A stretch of 64,000 bases of DNA, from NCBI GenBank assembly GCA_037447655.1, contig JBBHKE010000511.1, positions 1-64,000 of the forward strand, read 5' to 3'. Below the pieces are notes generated by a model, which saw only the letters and a list, made by a program, of their open reading frames with translations, did not search any database and was not told the DNA's origin. The position numbers were made by a program, and so were the translations under genes. Positions 21,985 to 32,371 of this stretch are shown here, piece after piece (positions within the stretch are counted from its first letter, which is position 1; each line of letters begins with the position of its first letter). Origin of the DNA: Zygnema cylindricum. Its lineage: Eukaryota > Streptophyta > Zygnematophyceae > Zygnematales > Zygnemataceae.

Positions 21985-23261
21985 CTATGATTCCTCCATA
22001 AGTGAAATGAAGAATTCTTGATCCTGTCCCGCTGGCCCATCCCCAACATAATCCCCTCTACCTGATGAACCAATTCCTCTACTTCCTTTGCCTCTAAATT
22101 GTCCCCCTCCGCGATTGTTTCCCTTGTTTTGATAACAACCGCGACCAATGTGTCCCCATTTATGACAAACGTTACACTCTTTACTTTTGTCTGGGCATTC
22201 AAAAGATCCATGCCCAATCTCGTTACAATTGTAATAAGTCATCTGAGAGGTATCACGTTGATATATGAGCCTCTCTTTGGACCATGTGACCTGCCTTGTC
22301 GTCCACGGTGTCCACCTCCTCTCCCCTTAGATCCTCTAAAGCTGTAAGCTCCTCCGTCATCCTCCTCTTGATAACTCTGATAGGATGACCCCTTGTTTTC
22401 CTCTTTCGGTGTTGCTTTCTCTTTCTCCGTACTCTTCAAGTGATTGATAGCGTATGCCATTGTTGGTTTCTCTTGCCCTTTGATTACCTCTTTTGCTACC
22501 GCTAACTTGCTTAGAAGACTCCTCATAAAGACAAACAACCTTTCTTTTTTTGTAGGAAAGTTATTGAGTGAGTTAAGTTGTTCTATTATGACATTAAACC
22601 TTTTGACTCCATCATCAATGGATTCATTCTCCTTCATTCTAAACCCAATATATTCTTAAAAGAGATAATTTTCATTTGCCTCAAACCCTTTTTCAAATGC
22701 ATTTTGCAAAGCGGTCCAACAATCAAAAGCCCTATTATGAGTTAGAAGGTGTTCATGCATAGAACTAGCACAACTTTGTATAAGTGTTGTGGAGGCCGCC
22801 ATATCTTTCTTGTCCCACTTATGTGCTCCGGCTGGATCCACAGAAGGATCCGGTCGTGTTTCTTCCCCGATAACGATGTCCCAAAGCTTTTTCAGTGTGA
22901 ATGCTCCTCGAATGTATCTCTTCCAAATTGCATAGTAAGAACCCGTGAAGACGATGGTTTTATTAAACACTTTAAAATCATCATCTTGGATCTCCTCCTC
23001 TTCCTGATAAATTTTAGAATTCCACTTCATTTTCTTTATTTTCTTAGAGTTGCGTGAGTCTCCACTTACTCCTCTATCTCCATCATCTTCTTGTGTTTTG
23101 AGAAACTCTTGAAAGCGTTCAAACGTTCCTTCCTCCATCTTCACATTTTTCTTCCCCCATACAACATACTCATCATATTCTGTCCCTGTAACTCCTCCTC
23201 CACTAACTCCCCCACTAGCTCCTCCACTAGGTTCCGCCAAGGATTTCCCTTTCTCCGCCAT
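21985..23261 (-). pseudogene. E5 gag with two zinc knuckles
   Basis: Frame 22656-23261 starts MAEKGKSLAEPSGGASGG and includes YYAIWKRYIRGA and TLIQSCASSMHEHLL. A shift leads to 22239-22637 (NNFPTKKERLFVFMRSLLSKL, then an Arg/Gly-rich tail). Frame 21985-22242 has two knuckles: the first is damaged (YYNCNEIGHGSFEC, first Cys replaced by Tyr), the second intact (CNVCHKWGHIGRGC). Gag would build the particle and bind RNA. Breaks near 22640 and 22240 prevent a full product. Confidence 0.88.
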
Positions 23262-23285
23262 ACCGGCAAGTGTTGCCAGTAACCT

Positions 23286-23297
23286 GCTCCGATACCA
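23286..23297 (-). promoter_or_regulatory. E5 primer-binding site, conventional tRNA-Met 3'-end type
   Basis: TGGTATCGGAGC on the minus strand, two bases inside the 5' LTR. It matches the usual plant copia site TGGTATCAGAGC at 11 of 12 bases. It differs from the anticodon-arm type in neighbouring elements. Confidence 0.88.
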
Positions 23298-23299
23298 AT

Positions 23300-23477
23300 T
23301 GAAAGATTACAAACCAAATAAAATACACACACAACAATGGTGTTCCTCCAAAAGCATTCAATATATTAAGCACAATGCAAATACAACTCCTTTTCTTCCT
23401 TCCTTTTACTTCTGACCTTTCTACGCCTCCTTAACAAGCTATGCCTCCAAAAAGATAATACTACCACAAAGTCTCAA

Positions 23478-23548
<71 letters not shown>

Positions 23549-23917
23549 GTATACGACTTGAAACGCGTAAGAGTCAACGTGGTGAAATGAACGCTTGACA
23601 AGTTGAACCGAATTGAACAACACAGTACGACTAGAAAAGTCAACCGCAAACCAACTTGAATCACACGATACGACTTGAACTTACGTGAACCAAAAAATAC
23701 CAAGCAATTTCCACGTCACTTCCAAAGTACTATTCAAACATATGCTTTTCGAAACAAACATTTAGTTTCTAAGTCACTTGAATTATCCAGCGACGAAACT
23801 ACTTTGTCCCTGGCACTGCAAATATCCAGCGACAAAAATACTTTGTTGCTGGTTGTCGCTACTTTAGCTACAAAAATGACTCATCGCTAAAGGTGTTATC
23901 AGTACCAAATCCTAACA
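23300..23917 (-). repeat. E5 5' LTR with an expanded (AT)n tract
   Basis: 618 bp, bounded by TGAAAGATT and CCTAACA on the plus strand. A pure AT dinucleotide run of about 65 bp (about 23480-23544) replaces the short atatatatatt of the 3' LTR. Confidence 0.92.
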
Positions 23918-23922
23918 CAGGA

Positions 23923-24512
23923 TCTCCATAATGCGAGATGACAAGTCCTGATATGACAGATGTTACATTATGGCGATGTTGTACAAGGACCGTACTAAAA
24001 GTATTCCGACACTTGTACTTTCTTGTACGGTACATTCATATGATTGGTTCGTACCTTAATACTAGGGAGCTTAGAGAGGGGTTTTGATACTTAGAATATT
24101 TTGGTAGGTAGCCGCCTCTCGCATAGAGAGCAATAGAATATATCGGCAGACTTTGCCATTTAATATCAACTCACTCAGTTGACCATTTTCAATGATTCTT
24201 TTTGTTGCAGACTCAAGGGAGTCCAAGCTACACAAGGATGTGGTCGGTTAGAGTTTTTGTTTGCGAGGGTGACTGCATTTCTAAGGGAAATTCAAAGTAG
24301 GTGAATGTGTCCAATACTCATATTTTAACTTTGCATGCTGTGATGGAATAGAGCACACAGAAAGTCTTATTTCACGGTAGTGAAGTTTTATTGGGGTTTT
24401 GATTGTCAAGGGGTCAATCATTTGGGTTTGTGTCAACTTGGAGTCGGCGCTATCTAGATAAGCTTCTTTGGACCTGCGAATTCTGTGGGGGAATGGACCC
24501 CATAGAATTATA
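23923..24512 (+). repeat. E3 5' LTR, segment 3 (to LTR end)
   Basis: Resumes after E5 with tctccataatgcgagatgac. It has six GTAC motifs between about 23980 and 24055, then gactcaagggagtccaagct, and ends ccccatagaattata just before the primer-binding site. The related E4 LTR ends in attTCA here, so the terminal CA has decayed. Confidence 0.82.
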
Positions 24513-24528
24513 GGTTATTGGCCCACCA
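24513..24528 (+). promoter_or_regulatory. E3 primer-binding site, anticodon-arm type
   Basis: GGTTATTGGCCCACCA, one mismatch from the E4 and E9 site. The mismatch turns the embedded gag ATG into ATT, so the normal gag start is lost. Confidence 0.75.
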
Positions 24529-25891
24529 TCCAGGGTGCCCTTGTCTCATGGAACAGGCTTCACATATTGGGAGTTTACGGTGGAGGGATAGCTTTTCGAA
24601 AAGCACTTATTGGGAATTGTTTCAGGACAAGTGAGGTTTCTGCCACCGAGCTTTGGAGGAACTCACTATGGAGAATCATCTGGGGCTTTCCAAAAAATCA
24701 ACCGGAGTAAGGATGCAACGGAAGGTGAAGGGAAAATCATTACCATGGAAGGGGGAAAAAGGGAGAAGGATAAAGGTACACCGATGGTGAGGCGAGCTAG
24801 GCTCTCCGCTACAGCTCTACTTGTAGGGATTATAACTAAACCAAAAACTGAAGAGAATGATAGAAAATTTTGGGAAATATAAAAACACTATAGCAAAACA
24901 TCTCATACTTCGATATGTGTCTAAGTCCATAGCTATCAATTTTTTTAAACCTAACCAAGTCTTCGAAAATTTGGGAAACACTAATTCAGATTTATAAGAG
25001 TGAGACTATACAGAGGCAGCAGTTAGTAAAATAGGAAACCGGGGCCTATGTTTATAAAGACGGTAGCATGATAGAGATTAACAATGATATTGTTGCGTTA
25101 CATGTTGAGCTTTATAGAGGGGGATATGTAGAATCTGATGAGAGAAATATTAATACACTAATCATGAAACTCTTAGATGAGTACGAAGACATCATTTACC
25201 GTATGCAGGGAATGAATGGCTCCTCATGGACTTAGAGCATTACCATGGGGATAATTCTTATGAGGGAAAACACTTTGGAGCTTCGTAGGGGAAGTAACAC
25301 GGTGAATGCATTTAGAGTTGGTGGTGACTGGTGAAAGCCTGATGAGAAGTCCGGCGATGACGAGCGAAAGCATGATGAGAGGAAGAAAGACAAAGGTAAA
25401 CCTTATCGGAACTTCGCTGGAAAGAGAGGGAGAGGAAAAGAAAGGGGAGCTTTAAAAAGGGGGGTTTGCTTCTTTTGTAGGGAGCCGGGTCATTATATGG
25501 AAAAATGCCTTTGTTTGGAAGAGTTTAGAAGTTAGAATGACGATGAAGAGGAAGAAAAGGAAGAGGAGAAAGAGGATGAAGAAATTTTGGAGCTTCTTCA
25601 CATCGGTAGAATAGAGAAGAGAGAAAAGTACACAGAAATTCCACGAAAGGAACAATGTGCTTTTGGAGGTGTAAGGGAAGTAAAGGAAAAAATGTACTTG
25701 AGGGAGTTAGAAATAATGAGGATAATTTTATAGATATGTTGGAAATAGAAAACTGGTCGAATAGCGAGACTTCAACGCATTTTGAGGAAAGGGGAGAAGT
25801 AAAACAAGAGGGGGTTTTAAACAATAAGGGAGAAGAGAAATATTTAATGAAAAGTTTAGGGGAGGAGAAATATTTATTGGGAAAAAAATCA
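24516..25891 (+). pseudogene. E3 gag remnant
   Basis: Frames at 24468-24710 and 24610-24882, and broken stretches after them, match E4 gag block by block: PSFGGTHYGESS, KDKGTPMVRRARLSA, then a damaged capsid-like region to about 25300. An intact CCHC knuckle (CFFCREPGHYMEKC) lies at about 25470-25511. Next come an acidic run, LELLHIGRI, a KEQCAFGG block and the ETSTHFEERGEVK region. Stops and shifts are frequent and the start codon is lost. Homology is cut at 25891 by the E6 LTR. Confidence 0.82.
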
Positions 25892-26194
25892 TGCAATTCT
25901 ATGTCCCCCATTGGACTGCAAAATTCAAGAAACCTGTAGATAGCTTTTGACTAACCCACATTTAACTAGAACTACTGCTACCCAAGTAGGAAAATAGACA
26001 ATCTGACTATACCCCTGTGCAATCTGGACTCCTGTGAGTCCACAGCAAAACGAATCACTGAAAACGCCCAACCAAGCGATTAGTTAAAAAGTGGCAAAGA
26101 TGCCAATATAGATATACAAGCTTGTTGGGAGAGAGACGGCTACCTCCTCAATCCTCTAAGTCCTAAACCCCTCTCACAACCCCTATCTACTGAT

Positions 26195-26268
26195 GTACAA
26201 ACCAATCAGAAGATTTTACAGTATAGAAAGGTACTCCGGCCGATGTACTTTCTGTACGGTTTGTGTAC
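26195..26268 (-). promoter_or_regulatory. E6 LTR GTAC cluster
   Basis: Five GTAC cores in 74 bp (26195, 26231, 26245, 26254, 26265). The same block in the 5' LTR (about 30808-30890) keeps four. It occupies the same LTR position as the clusters in E1, E3, E4 and E9. Confidence 0.5.
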
Positions 26269-26599
26269 GACAAGGCCATGGAGTGGACGTATGTCTCCTC
26301 TAAACTTGTCTTCACGCTCTCCGAGTTTCCCGCTTCCCAATGACATATTGCCACGCGTCGCCAGGTCATGTCACGTCCAAAAATTGCCAAAGCAGTCATT
26401 CCGAGGTCTCGACGATGATGTGGTCCGTCGGATCCAAACCGGCTTTAATTCCTCGCCGTTCAAAAACAAATGTCCGATACATTTGTTTCGTGCGAACTAA
26501 TTCCAACTAGTTTATATGTCATCCATTTGTTATTCCGTTAATCAGATTGATGATCCTAGTGATGTTTAATTAGTTATCAAACCGTATGTATCCTAACGG

Positions 26600-26678
26600 A
26601 CTACTACGACAGACTGGTAAGAGCTGACGGCTGCACCTCGCACTGTCGGTCAGAAGTTCGAGTCCCGCCGGACTCAAC
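26600..26678 (+). other. tRNA-like module in the E6 LTR
   Basis: Plus-strand agactggtaagagct looks like a D arm, gacgg...ctgtc could pair as an anticodon stem, and ttcgagtcc fits the T loop and B box. The 5' side of a T stem and a clear acceptor stem are not seen. It is probably tRNA-derived rather than a tRNA gene. Confidence 0.5.
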
Positions 26679-26888
26679 CTTTTGTTGAGAGTGACTTAGG
26701 TCACTCTTTAGTCCTTCTTATGGAGCTGAGGCAGCCATGTCTCCACGGCTGTCTCTCTCTTTTAGTGACTATAACAAGTATGGGGGCTAGAGAGAGAAGG
26801 TGGAGGCAGGCTGCCTACGCTTTTTTTTTAGCAATTTTAATCAATGAAGACCTAGAAATTTCCTCCCCTAAATCTAGTGATTTCAACA

Positions 26889-26905
26889 CTCCCTTTATTT
26901 TCTAG
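26889..26905 (-). other. E6 polypurine tract
   Basis: The minus strand reads CTAGAAAATAAAGGGAG directly upstream of the 3' LTR. Confidence 0.8.
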
Positions 26906-26929
26906 TCCAATTTTAGTTTCTCTTTTAAC

Positions 26930-27480
26930 CCACACTTTTCTTTGTAGTATTTTAACTTGAGAGAGGGCACAGCTTTTGTCATCATATCAGCTATCATTTC
27001 TTCATCACCTCAATACACAAGATTTAAAATTTTGTTTTCAACCTTTTCCCTCACAAAACTTATTCTTATATCCATATGATTAGCCTTAAAATGATGTTCT
27101 GGATTGGTTGCAAGTGCAATTGCAGCCTGATTATCACAAAACACTTCATGCACTCCCTTCTACATATACCCCAATTCTTGGAATAAAGACTTGACCCACA
27201 TCATCTCTTTCACAGCAGAACAATAGGCCATATACTCAACCTCCATAGTGGACTGAGCAACCACCTTTTGTTGCTTGCTACTGCAACAGCAAGCACCTTC
27301 CCCCACATATAATAAATAACCCAGAAGTGCATCTTCTCATAGGTGCATCCCCATAACTGGCATCACTCCAAGTAGTGATGTCAGTGTGCTCCCCTCCTAA
27401 GTGCAACCATAAATTCCTGGTTCCCATCAAGTATCTCATGACTCTCTTGGCTGCCTTCAGTCTCTCTTCCTAGGATCATT
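26930..27480 (-). pseudogene. E6 RNase H remnant
   Basis: No long frame because of stops, but translation shows DITTWSDASYGD at about 27350-27385, AQSTMEVEYMAYCSAVKEM at about 27200-27260, a CDNQAAIALATNPEH block, VREKVENKILNL, and IADMMTKAVPS near 26965-27000. In-frame stops lie within these blocks (for example after LGYM). The residues are close to E1 RNase H. Confidence 0.82.
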
Positions 27481-27609
27481 AAGACTCCTACTGAGGACTC
27501 CAACTCTTGTTGCTATGTCCGGTCTAGTACAATTCATAAAGTAAATCAAGCTTCCTATAACCTGTCTGTAAAGAATAGACTTCATAAACTGTCTCTCTTC
27601 TGGACTCAT

Positions 27610-28470
27610 CTAATCATCTAGTATTATCACTCCTCCTACACTCCTATCATTTTTTTTCTTCAAGTCCATGAGAGTGGTACAACTGTTTGCCATTTCCATC
27701 TGAAATTTCTCAAGCATATTTTCGATAGCTTCTTTATGAGTAAGTCTGATTATCCTCTTCCCCCTATCTCTTTCAATTTGAATCCCCAAAATATATTTAG
27801 CCTCCCCTAAATCCTTCATGTCAAATCTGCTCCTAATATCTTTCTTCAGCTTATTGATCTTTTCCATATACTTACTTAACACCAGGAAATCATCCACATA
27901 AATTGCAATAATAATCACACCTTTCTAATCCTTAAACATATAAATAGAATGGTCAAAACTGATCCGAATGTATCCCAGACCGGTGAGGAACTCATCTAGG
28001 TTCTTGTTCCACTGTCTGGGGGCCTGCTTAAGTCCATATAAGGACTTTATGAGCCTGCAGACTTTGCTCTCCTCTCCTTCCTCTACAAAACCCTCTGGCT
28101 GTCGCATGAAGAATTCTTCCTCTAATTCATCGTTGAGGAAGGCCGTCTTGATATCCATTTGGTGAATTTCCATGTCTTTTGCTGCTGTTAGACTAAAGAG
28201 AATCCTTACAAATGGGAACCGAACCACAGGAGCAAAAGTCTCTTCATAATCTATCCTTTCCTTTTAGGTGAACCCCTTTGCTACCAACCGAGCCTTATAT
28301 CTCTCAATGGTATTAATCTGGGTTCAACTTCAGTTTAAATACCCATTTGCACCCGATAGGTTTTTCTGTCTGGAGGACAGTCCACCAGCTCCCAAGAATT
28401 AGCTTCCATGATGGAAGCCATCTCATCATTTATGGCTCTGACCCATTGGTCTTCTCAAGACTGTCCATTG
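27610..28470 (-). pseudogene. E6 reverse transcriptase remnant
   Basis: Frames 27925-28227 and 27610-27918 carry [28 protein letters not shown], and the intact catalytic AIYVDDFLVLS, then LGEAKYILGIQIERDR. The N-terminal RT part (28230-28470) is present but shifted (a CPPDRK motif with a CKW-like block). A stop separates the two frames after MFKD. Confidence 0.88.
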
Positions 28471-28845
28471 CCTCAGAGTATGATTGAGGCTCATCTTGGT
28501 GAGATAGCTTTGTTACCTTGCGAACAGCCAGTTTCTCATGTAGCCTTTTTTGCTTCTTCGTCCTCCCTCAAATTTTGAAGCTGGGATGGAGGGAAGTCTC
28601 CAGTTCCTCCTTACTGTCTCATCAGCTCCCCTATCCATGGGAGCCAGTTCCGACTCCTCCTCTGTCTCCTCGGAGTGTATTAAGATATGAGGAGATTTCG
28701 GTGTATTTTTCTCATCTTCGATCTCCCTTGAATCTGCAATCTCGTTTTCACTTGTGTCCCTTCGGGGAAGATCATAGTCATCCTCACTCTCGGACTCAAA
28801 ACTGATTCTTATCTTCTTAGTGAATTTAAAGGGATCAAATGACTT
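28471..28845 (-). pseudogene. E6 integrase-RT linker remnant
   Basis: The region between integrase and RT holds broken frames with an acidic stretch and an LSHQDEPQSYSEAM-like block near 28440-28510. It corresponds to the variable linker of copia polyproteins. No intact frame. Confidence 0.5.
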
Positions 28846-29720
28846 TCATTCATCCATGAAAACTAGATGCTTTACCAGAATGATATCTTGTTTAGCTAAG
28901 TCATAGACACTATATCTATTGACATCCTCATCATATCCCACAAAATATCCCGATTTCCCTTTAGCATCTAGTTTCCACTTTTTCTTATTTGTGTCGAGAC
29001 TATATGTTTGACTATCGAATACTTTCAAGTGAGAAATATCTGGTTTCCTTCCCACCCATCTCTCATAGGGTGTCATTCCTTTAATGGTTGTAGTGAGAAC
29101 TCTATTCTTAATGTAGTTAGCACACTTTATGGTATCCGCCCAAAATCTTCTTCCTATTTTCTTTTAGCCAGCAAACTACACACACTATCTCCCAAAGTCT
29201 GGTTTAACCTCTCAGCTACCCCATTTTGTTCTAAATAAATCGGTACAATTTTTTGATGCTGAATTCCCTCATCTCTCAAGTATTCCTCAAACTGCTAAGA
29301 GGTGTACTCTCCCCCATTATTACTTCTTATTCGCTTAATGTGAGTTCCGTGCAATTTTTCACTCGAAGCTTTGTATTCTTTGAAGTACTTTTGTGTTTTG
29401 GACTTTGTTTTTAGGAAATAGACTCTGGAATATCTAGAGCAGTCATTAGTATTTGTCAGCCTATACCTCTTTCCCCCAACCGAAGGTACTCTTGCTGGTC
29501 CCTAGATATCTGTGTGGACCAAATCTAGTACTTCCTCACCTCTATATGTGGCTCTTTTGGGAAAGGGCAGTCTGTGAGCCTTACCTTGGGGACAACCACT
29601 ACGATTATCTATCATACCATTATCCCCAAACTGAATGCCTTCAACTACACCAAGCTTCTTCATTTCCCTCAACCTATCAAAATGCACATGCCCAAACCGC
29701 TTATGCCAGATCATCAAGCT
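28846..29720 (-). pseudogene. E6 integrase remnant
   Basis: Frame 29502-29717 begins with the GAG-pre-integrase part (MMIWHKRFGHVHFDRL, then SGCPQGKAHRLPF and DLVHTDI with an rve-type Asp). The core (29080-29500) is in other frames, with a SNNGGEYTS-like block and an EQNGVAERLNQTL block. Frame 28846-29076 has MTPYERWVGRKPDISHLKVF and KSGYFVGYDEDVNRYSVY. Stops interrupt the core. Confidence 0.85.
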
Positions 29721-30507
29721 CGGAACACCACCATAGTAAGCACTTTTTTTTCATTGCTCAGGTTAAGCCTAAACATTCCTTGGCTGCCCTTATCTGTTGT
29801 GAAGTAGACTTCATCTCCATACTTAGCTGTAAAGACTCCCTTTCTAGTGAAGGTATCAAAATCCTTGTCATCTAGTACAGGGGTAGACATAAGATTTTTA
29901 CTCAGCTGAGGAATATAGAGCATACCAGAGAAGGTTAGTATACAAGTCTTACCCTCCACTAAGTCTTTCAGATCTACCGAACCCACTTGATTTTTAATAA
30001 CTACTCCCCCATCTCCATACTCTATTTCTACAGTGGGGATCTTTGTTAACTTACTGAAGAGATGCCTGTCATGACACATATGCATGGAAGCACCTGTATC
30101 GATGATCCATCCTTCCTATGGAGCTTACAGAATGGCTCCAAGAGCACACTTTTATTTCCAAGGGATCTCTTTCGCCTCGAGATTCTCGTCGAGGGGAAGC
30201 TCCCCATCCTCCTCCTCGAAGGACTCGTCCTCTTCCGTCTCTCCTTTGACACGTGTGACCACAAGTGCATTCTTCTTCCCTCCGAAAAAGCCCCCTCCAC
30301 GGTTTTCTAGGCGCCTCAGCTCTGACAGCTTGGTACAATCAGCTATGAAGTGTCTCGGCTTTTTGCAGAAATGATAAAGACCCTTGGGGGCCTAGGCTCT
30401 CCAGACTGGTCTCCTTTGAAGTTATTATACGGCTTCTTCGGATCCTTCCTCCAAAGGTTGGTTCCGACAGCTAGAGTTTGAACGCTCTTTCCTCCTCTAC
30501 GGATCTC
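29721..30507 (-). pseudogene. E6 gag C-terminus and protease
   Basis: Frame 29714-30085, open upstream to about 30115, holds an intact-looking protease site, GWIIDTGASMHMC, then a GGVVIKNQVGSVDL-type block. Upstream an acidic region and a CCHC knuckle near 30340-30380 are visible; the first Cys has become Tyr (YHFCKKPRHFIADC). The most upstream block, RRGGKSVQTLAVG, abuts the 5' LTR at 30508. The capsid-type half of gag is absent. Confidence 0.82.
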
Positions 30508-31275
30508 TGCAATTTTGTGTCCTCCATTGGACAACAGAATACAGGAAGCCTCTAGATAGTGTTTAACTAACCCACTTCAAGCCACAATCACTGCTGCCCA
30601 AGATGTCAAACTGACAATTTGACTACAGCCCTGTGCAACCTGGAATTCCCCGAGTTTGTAGCAAAAAGAATCACTAAAAACGGCCAACCAGTCGATAAGT
30701 TATGAGCCGACAAAAATGCCAATTTTATACAAAGCTCTCTTAGAGAGAGAAGACTATCTACCAGATTTTCCTAAGTCCTAAATCCCTCTCACAACCCCTA
30801 TCTACTAAAGTACGGACGAATCACATGACTGTAAAGTACACAAAGGTACTATGGCCGGTGTCCTTTCTATACGGCATGTGTACGACAAGGCCACTAAGCA
30901 GACGCGTGTCACTTTTCCCCACGTCTGTATGTTCCCCAAAATTCCCGCAACCAAATATCATCTTTCCACGTGGCGCCAGGTCATGCCACGTCCATAAACG
31001 TCAAAGTGACCATTCCGCGATCTCGGCAGTGATATGCGTCGTCAAATTAAATCCGACATTAAATGTGGACTGTCGAAAGAAATGTCCTTTTCATTTGTTT
31101 CGTGCGAAATGACGTCTGCACTAAAATACTTTGACTAGTTCTATGTTCCTTTGTTCACATTTCTATTAATCGATTTCAATATCATGTATTAGTTTAAATA
31201 CGTATCACACCCCATGTATTTTAACTGACTTCACGACAGATTGGTTAGAGCTCTGGCTACGCCGTCCAGCTACGT
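30508..31275 (-). repeat. E6 5' LTR, truncated
   Basis: Collinear with the first ~770 bp of the 3' LTR (tgcaattttgtgtcctcc at its inner edge). It ends within the tRNA-like module, at agattggttagagct and a few bases further, where the copia RT fragment begins. Confidence 0.85.
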
Positions 31276-31648
31276 TTCAGTCCATATAAGGACTTGATGA
31301 GCCTGCTCACTTTGCTCTCTTCTCCTATCTCCACAAATCCCTTTGGTTGCCTCATGAATATCTCTTCCTCTAACTCACCATTAAGAAAGGCAGTCATAAT
31401 ATCCATCTGGTGTATTTCCATGTCTTCCGCTGCTGCCAGACTGAGGAGAATCCTTACTGATGGGAACCAAAAAACTGGAGCAAAGGTCTCCTCATACTCA
31501 ATCCCCTCCTTTTGGGTGAACCCCTTCGCTACCAATCGAGCCTTATATATCTCAATGATATTATTTGGTTTCAGTTTTTGTTTTAATACCCATTTACACC
31601 TAATAGGTTTTCTGTCTGGAGGACAATCAGATTGTTCCCAAGTATTTG
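31276..31648 (-). pseudogene. Copia RT fragment fused in frame to gypsy RT
   Basis: 373 bp matching the RT N-terminal half of the E6 family: [56 protein letters not shown], and SLYGLK at the left edge. The frame is open and continues without a stop into the gypsy RT of E7; one 188-residue frame spans 31257-31823. Both edges are blunt joins, to the E6 LTR on the left and to E7 on the right. The fusion is probably a recombination scar, not a functional gene. Confidence 0.88.
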
Positions 31649-32371
31649 CTTCCCGAAGGACTTGTAGGACCGTCCGCAGATGCTTTATATGTTCCTCCTG
31701 CGTTCGGCTATACACCAGGATGTCGTCTAGGAAGATGATTACAAACGCGTCCAAATATTGCCGAAAGATGGAATTCATTAAATGTATAAAAGTTGCCGGT
31801 GCATTAGTCAACCCGAACGCCATTACCCGAAACTGGAAATGACCGTATTTCTGAATGCCGTCTTTTCCACATCCTCCTCGGCAATTCTGATCTGGTGGTA
31901 ACCGCTCCGTAAGTCTATCTTGGAAAAATATTTAGCTCCGTGTAGTCGATCCAATAACTCGTCAATCCTCGGTAAAGGGTACGCATTCTTTACCGTTAAT
32001 TTGTTTAGCGCTCGGTAGTCTATACACATACGGAAACCTCCATCTTTCTTATTTCGGAAAAAAACAGGGGCTCCATACGGTAATTTGCTCGGTTCGATTG
32101 CTCTGGCTTCGACCAACTCCGCGATTTGCTTTTTGAGCTCGTCTAACTCGGTGTAACTCATCTTGTACATCCGATTAGCCGGGGGTACCGCTCCGGGAAC
32201 AAGTTCTATCTTATGGTCTACCTCGCGCTTTGGAGGTAATCCCTCGGGGAGCTTAGGGGGAAACACATCTACGTATTCCTCGAGAAGTTTTGTCACGACT
32301 TCCGAGGCCTCTTCGGAAGTCTTTCCTACGTCGTCCCTCTCTTTTGAGTCGAAGTCGGGGTCCTTTTTCTT
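31649..32371 (-). pseudogene. E7 gypsy reverse transcriptase, truncated
   Basis: Frame 31823-32296: [32 protein letters not shown], a [21 protein letters not shown] block, and [13 protein letters not shown] with a catalytic Asp. A small indel near 31845-31860 shifts to the next frame, which has [12 protein letters not shown] and [11 protein letters not shown] with the catalytic FLDD intact. RT breaks after VLQVLRE at about 31649. An in-frame stop near 32372 precedes the RT frame. Confidence 0.92.

Larger units (their letters stand above)
17850..23917 (-). mobile_element. E5: near-full-length Ty1/copia element with a conventional PBS
   Basis: About 6.1 kb. LTRs at 17850-18517 and 23300-23917 read TGTTAGGATTTGG...ATCTTTCA on the element strand. 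It has a TGGTATCGGAGC primer-binding site, a G-rich polypurine tract, and gag, protease, integrase, RT and RNase H in copia order. Target duplications are cggga (17845-17849) and cagga (23918-23922), one mismatch. Coding regions carry several frameshifts and a damaged protease site. It lies in the E3 5' LTR and is unrelated in LTR sequence to its neighbours. Confidence 0.93.
12840..25891 (+). mobile_element. E3: plus-strand copia element carrying two nested insertions
   Basis: The 5' LTR starts at 12840 (TGTTGAAATG), is interrupted by E4 (13319-17748) and E5 (17850-23917), and ends at 24512. It is followed by an anticodon-type primer-binding site and a gag remnant that stops at 25891, where E6 begins. 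With the insertions removed the LTR is about 1.16 kb, close to the 1.21-kb E4 LTR, to which it is related. The 3' part of the element is not seen to the right of E6 and was probably lost. It is the oldest layer of the nest. Confidence 0.85.
25892..26888 (-). repeat. E6 3' LTR
   Basis: 997 bp, from tgcaattctatg to gatttcaaca. It has five GTAC motifs at 26195-26268 and the most tRNA-like version of the shared module at about 26600-26678 (agactggtaagagct; later agttcgagtcccgcc, a good pol III B-box match). Confidence 0.88.
25892..31275 (-). mobile_element. E6: copia element with gag 5' half and PBS deleted
   Basis: 3' LTR (25892-26888), polypurine tract, RNase H, RT, integrase, protease and the C-terminal part of gag are present in minus order. 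The 5' LTR (from 30508) is joined directly to the gag region starting EIRRGGKS, so the primer-binding site and roughly the first 230 gag residues are missing. The 5' LTR stops at 31275 against a copia RT fragment. Bases before the left end are aatca. It sits in the body of E3. Confidence 0.88.

Noticed and set aside
26243-26500. Shared peptide FLYG-CTTRP in 26243-26500, 30825-31112 and 61786-62028
   Set aside because: All three are translations of the same LTR block, antisense to the element; homology is at DNA level, with no sign of a protein.
26600-26678. A functional tRNA gene
   Set aside because: B-box and D-arm-like parts are present but no acceptor stem or proper T-stem pairing could be found, and it lies within an LTR.
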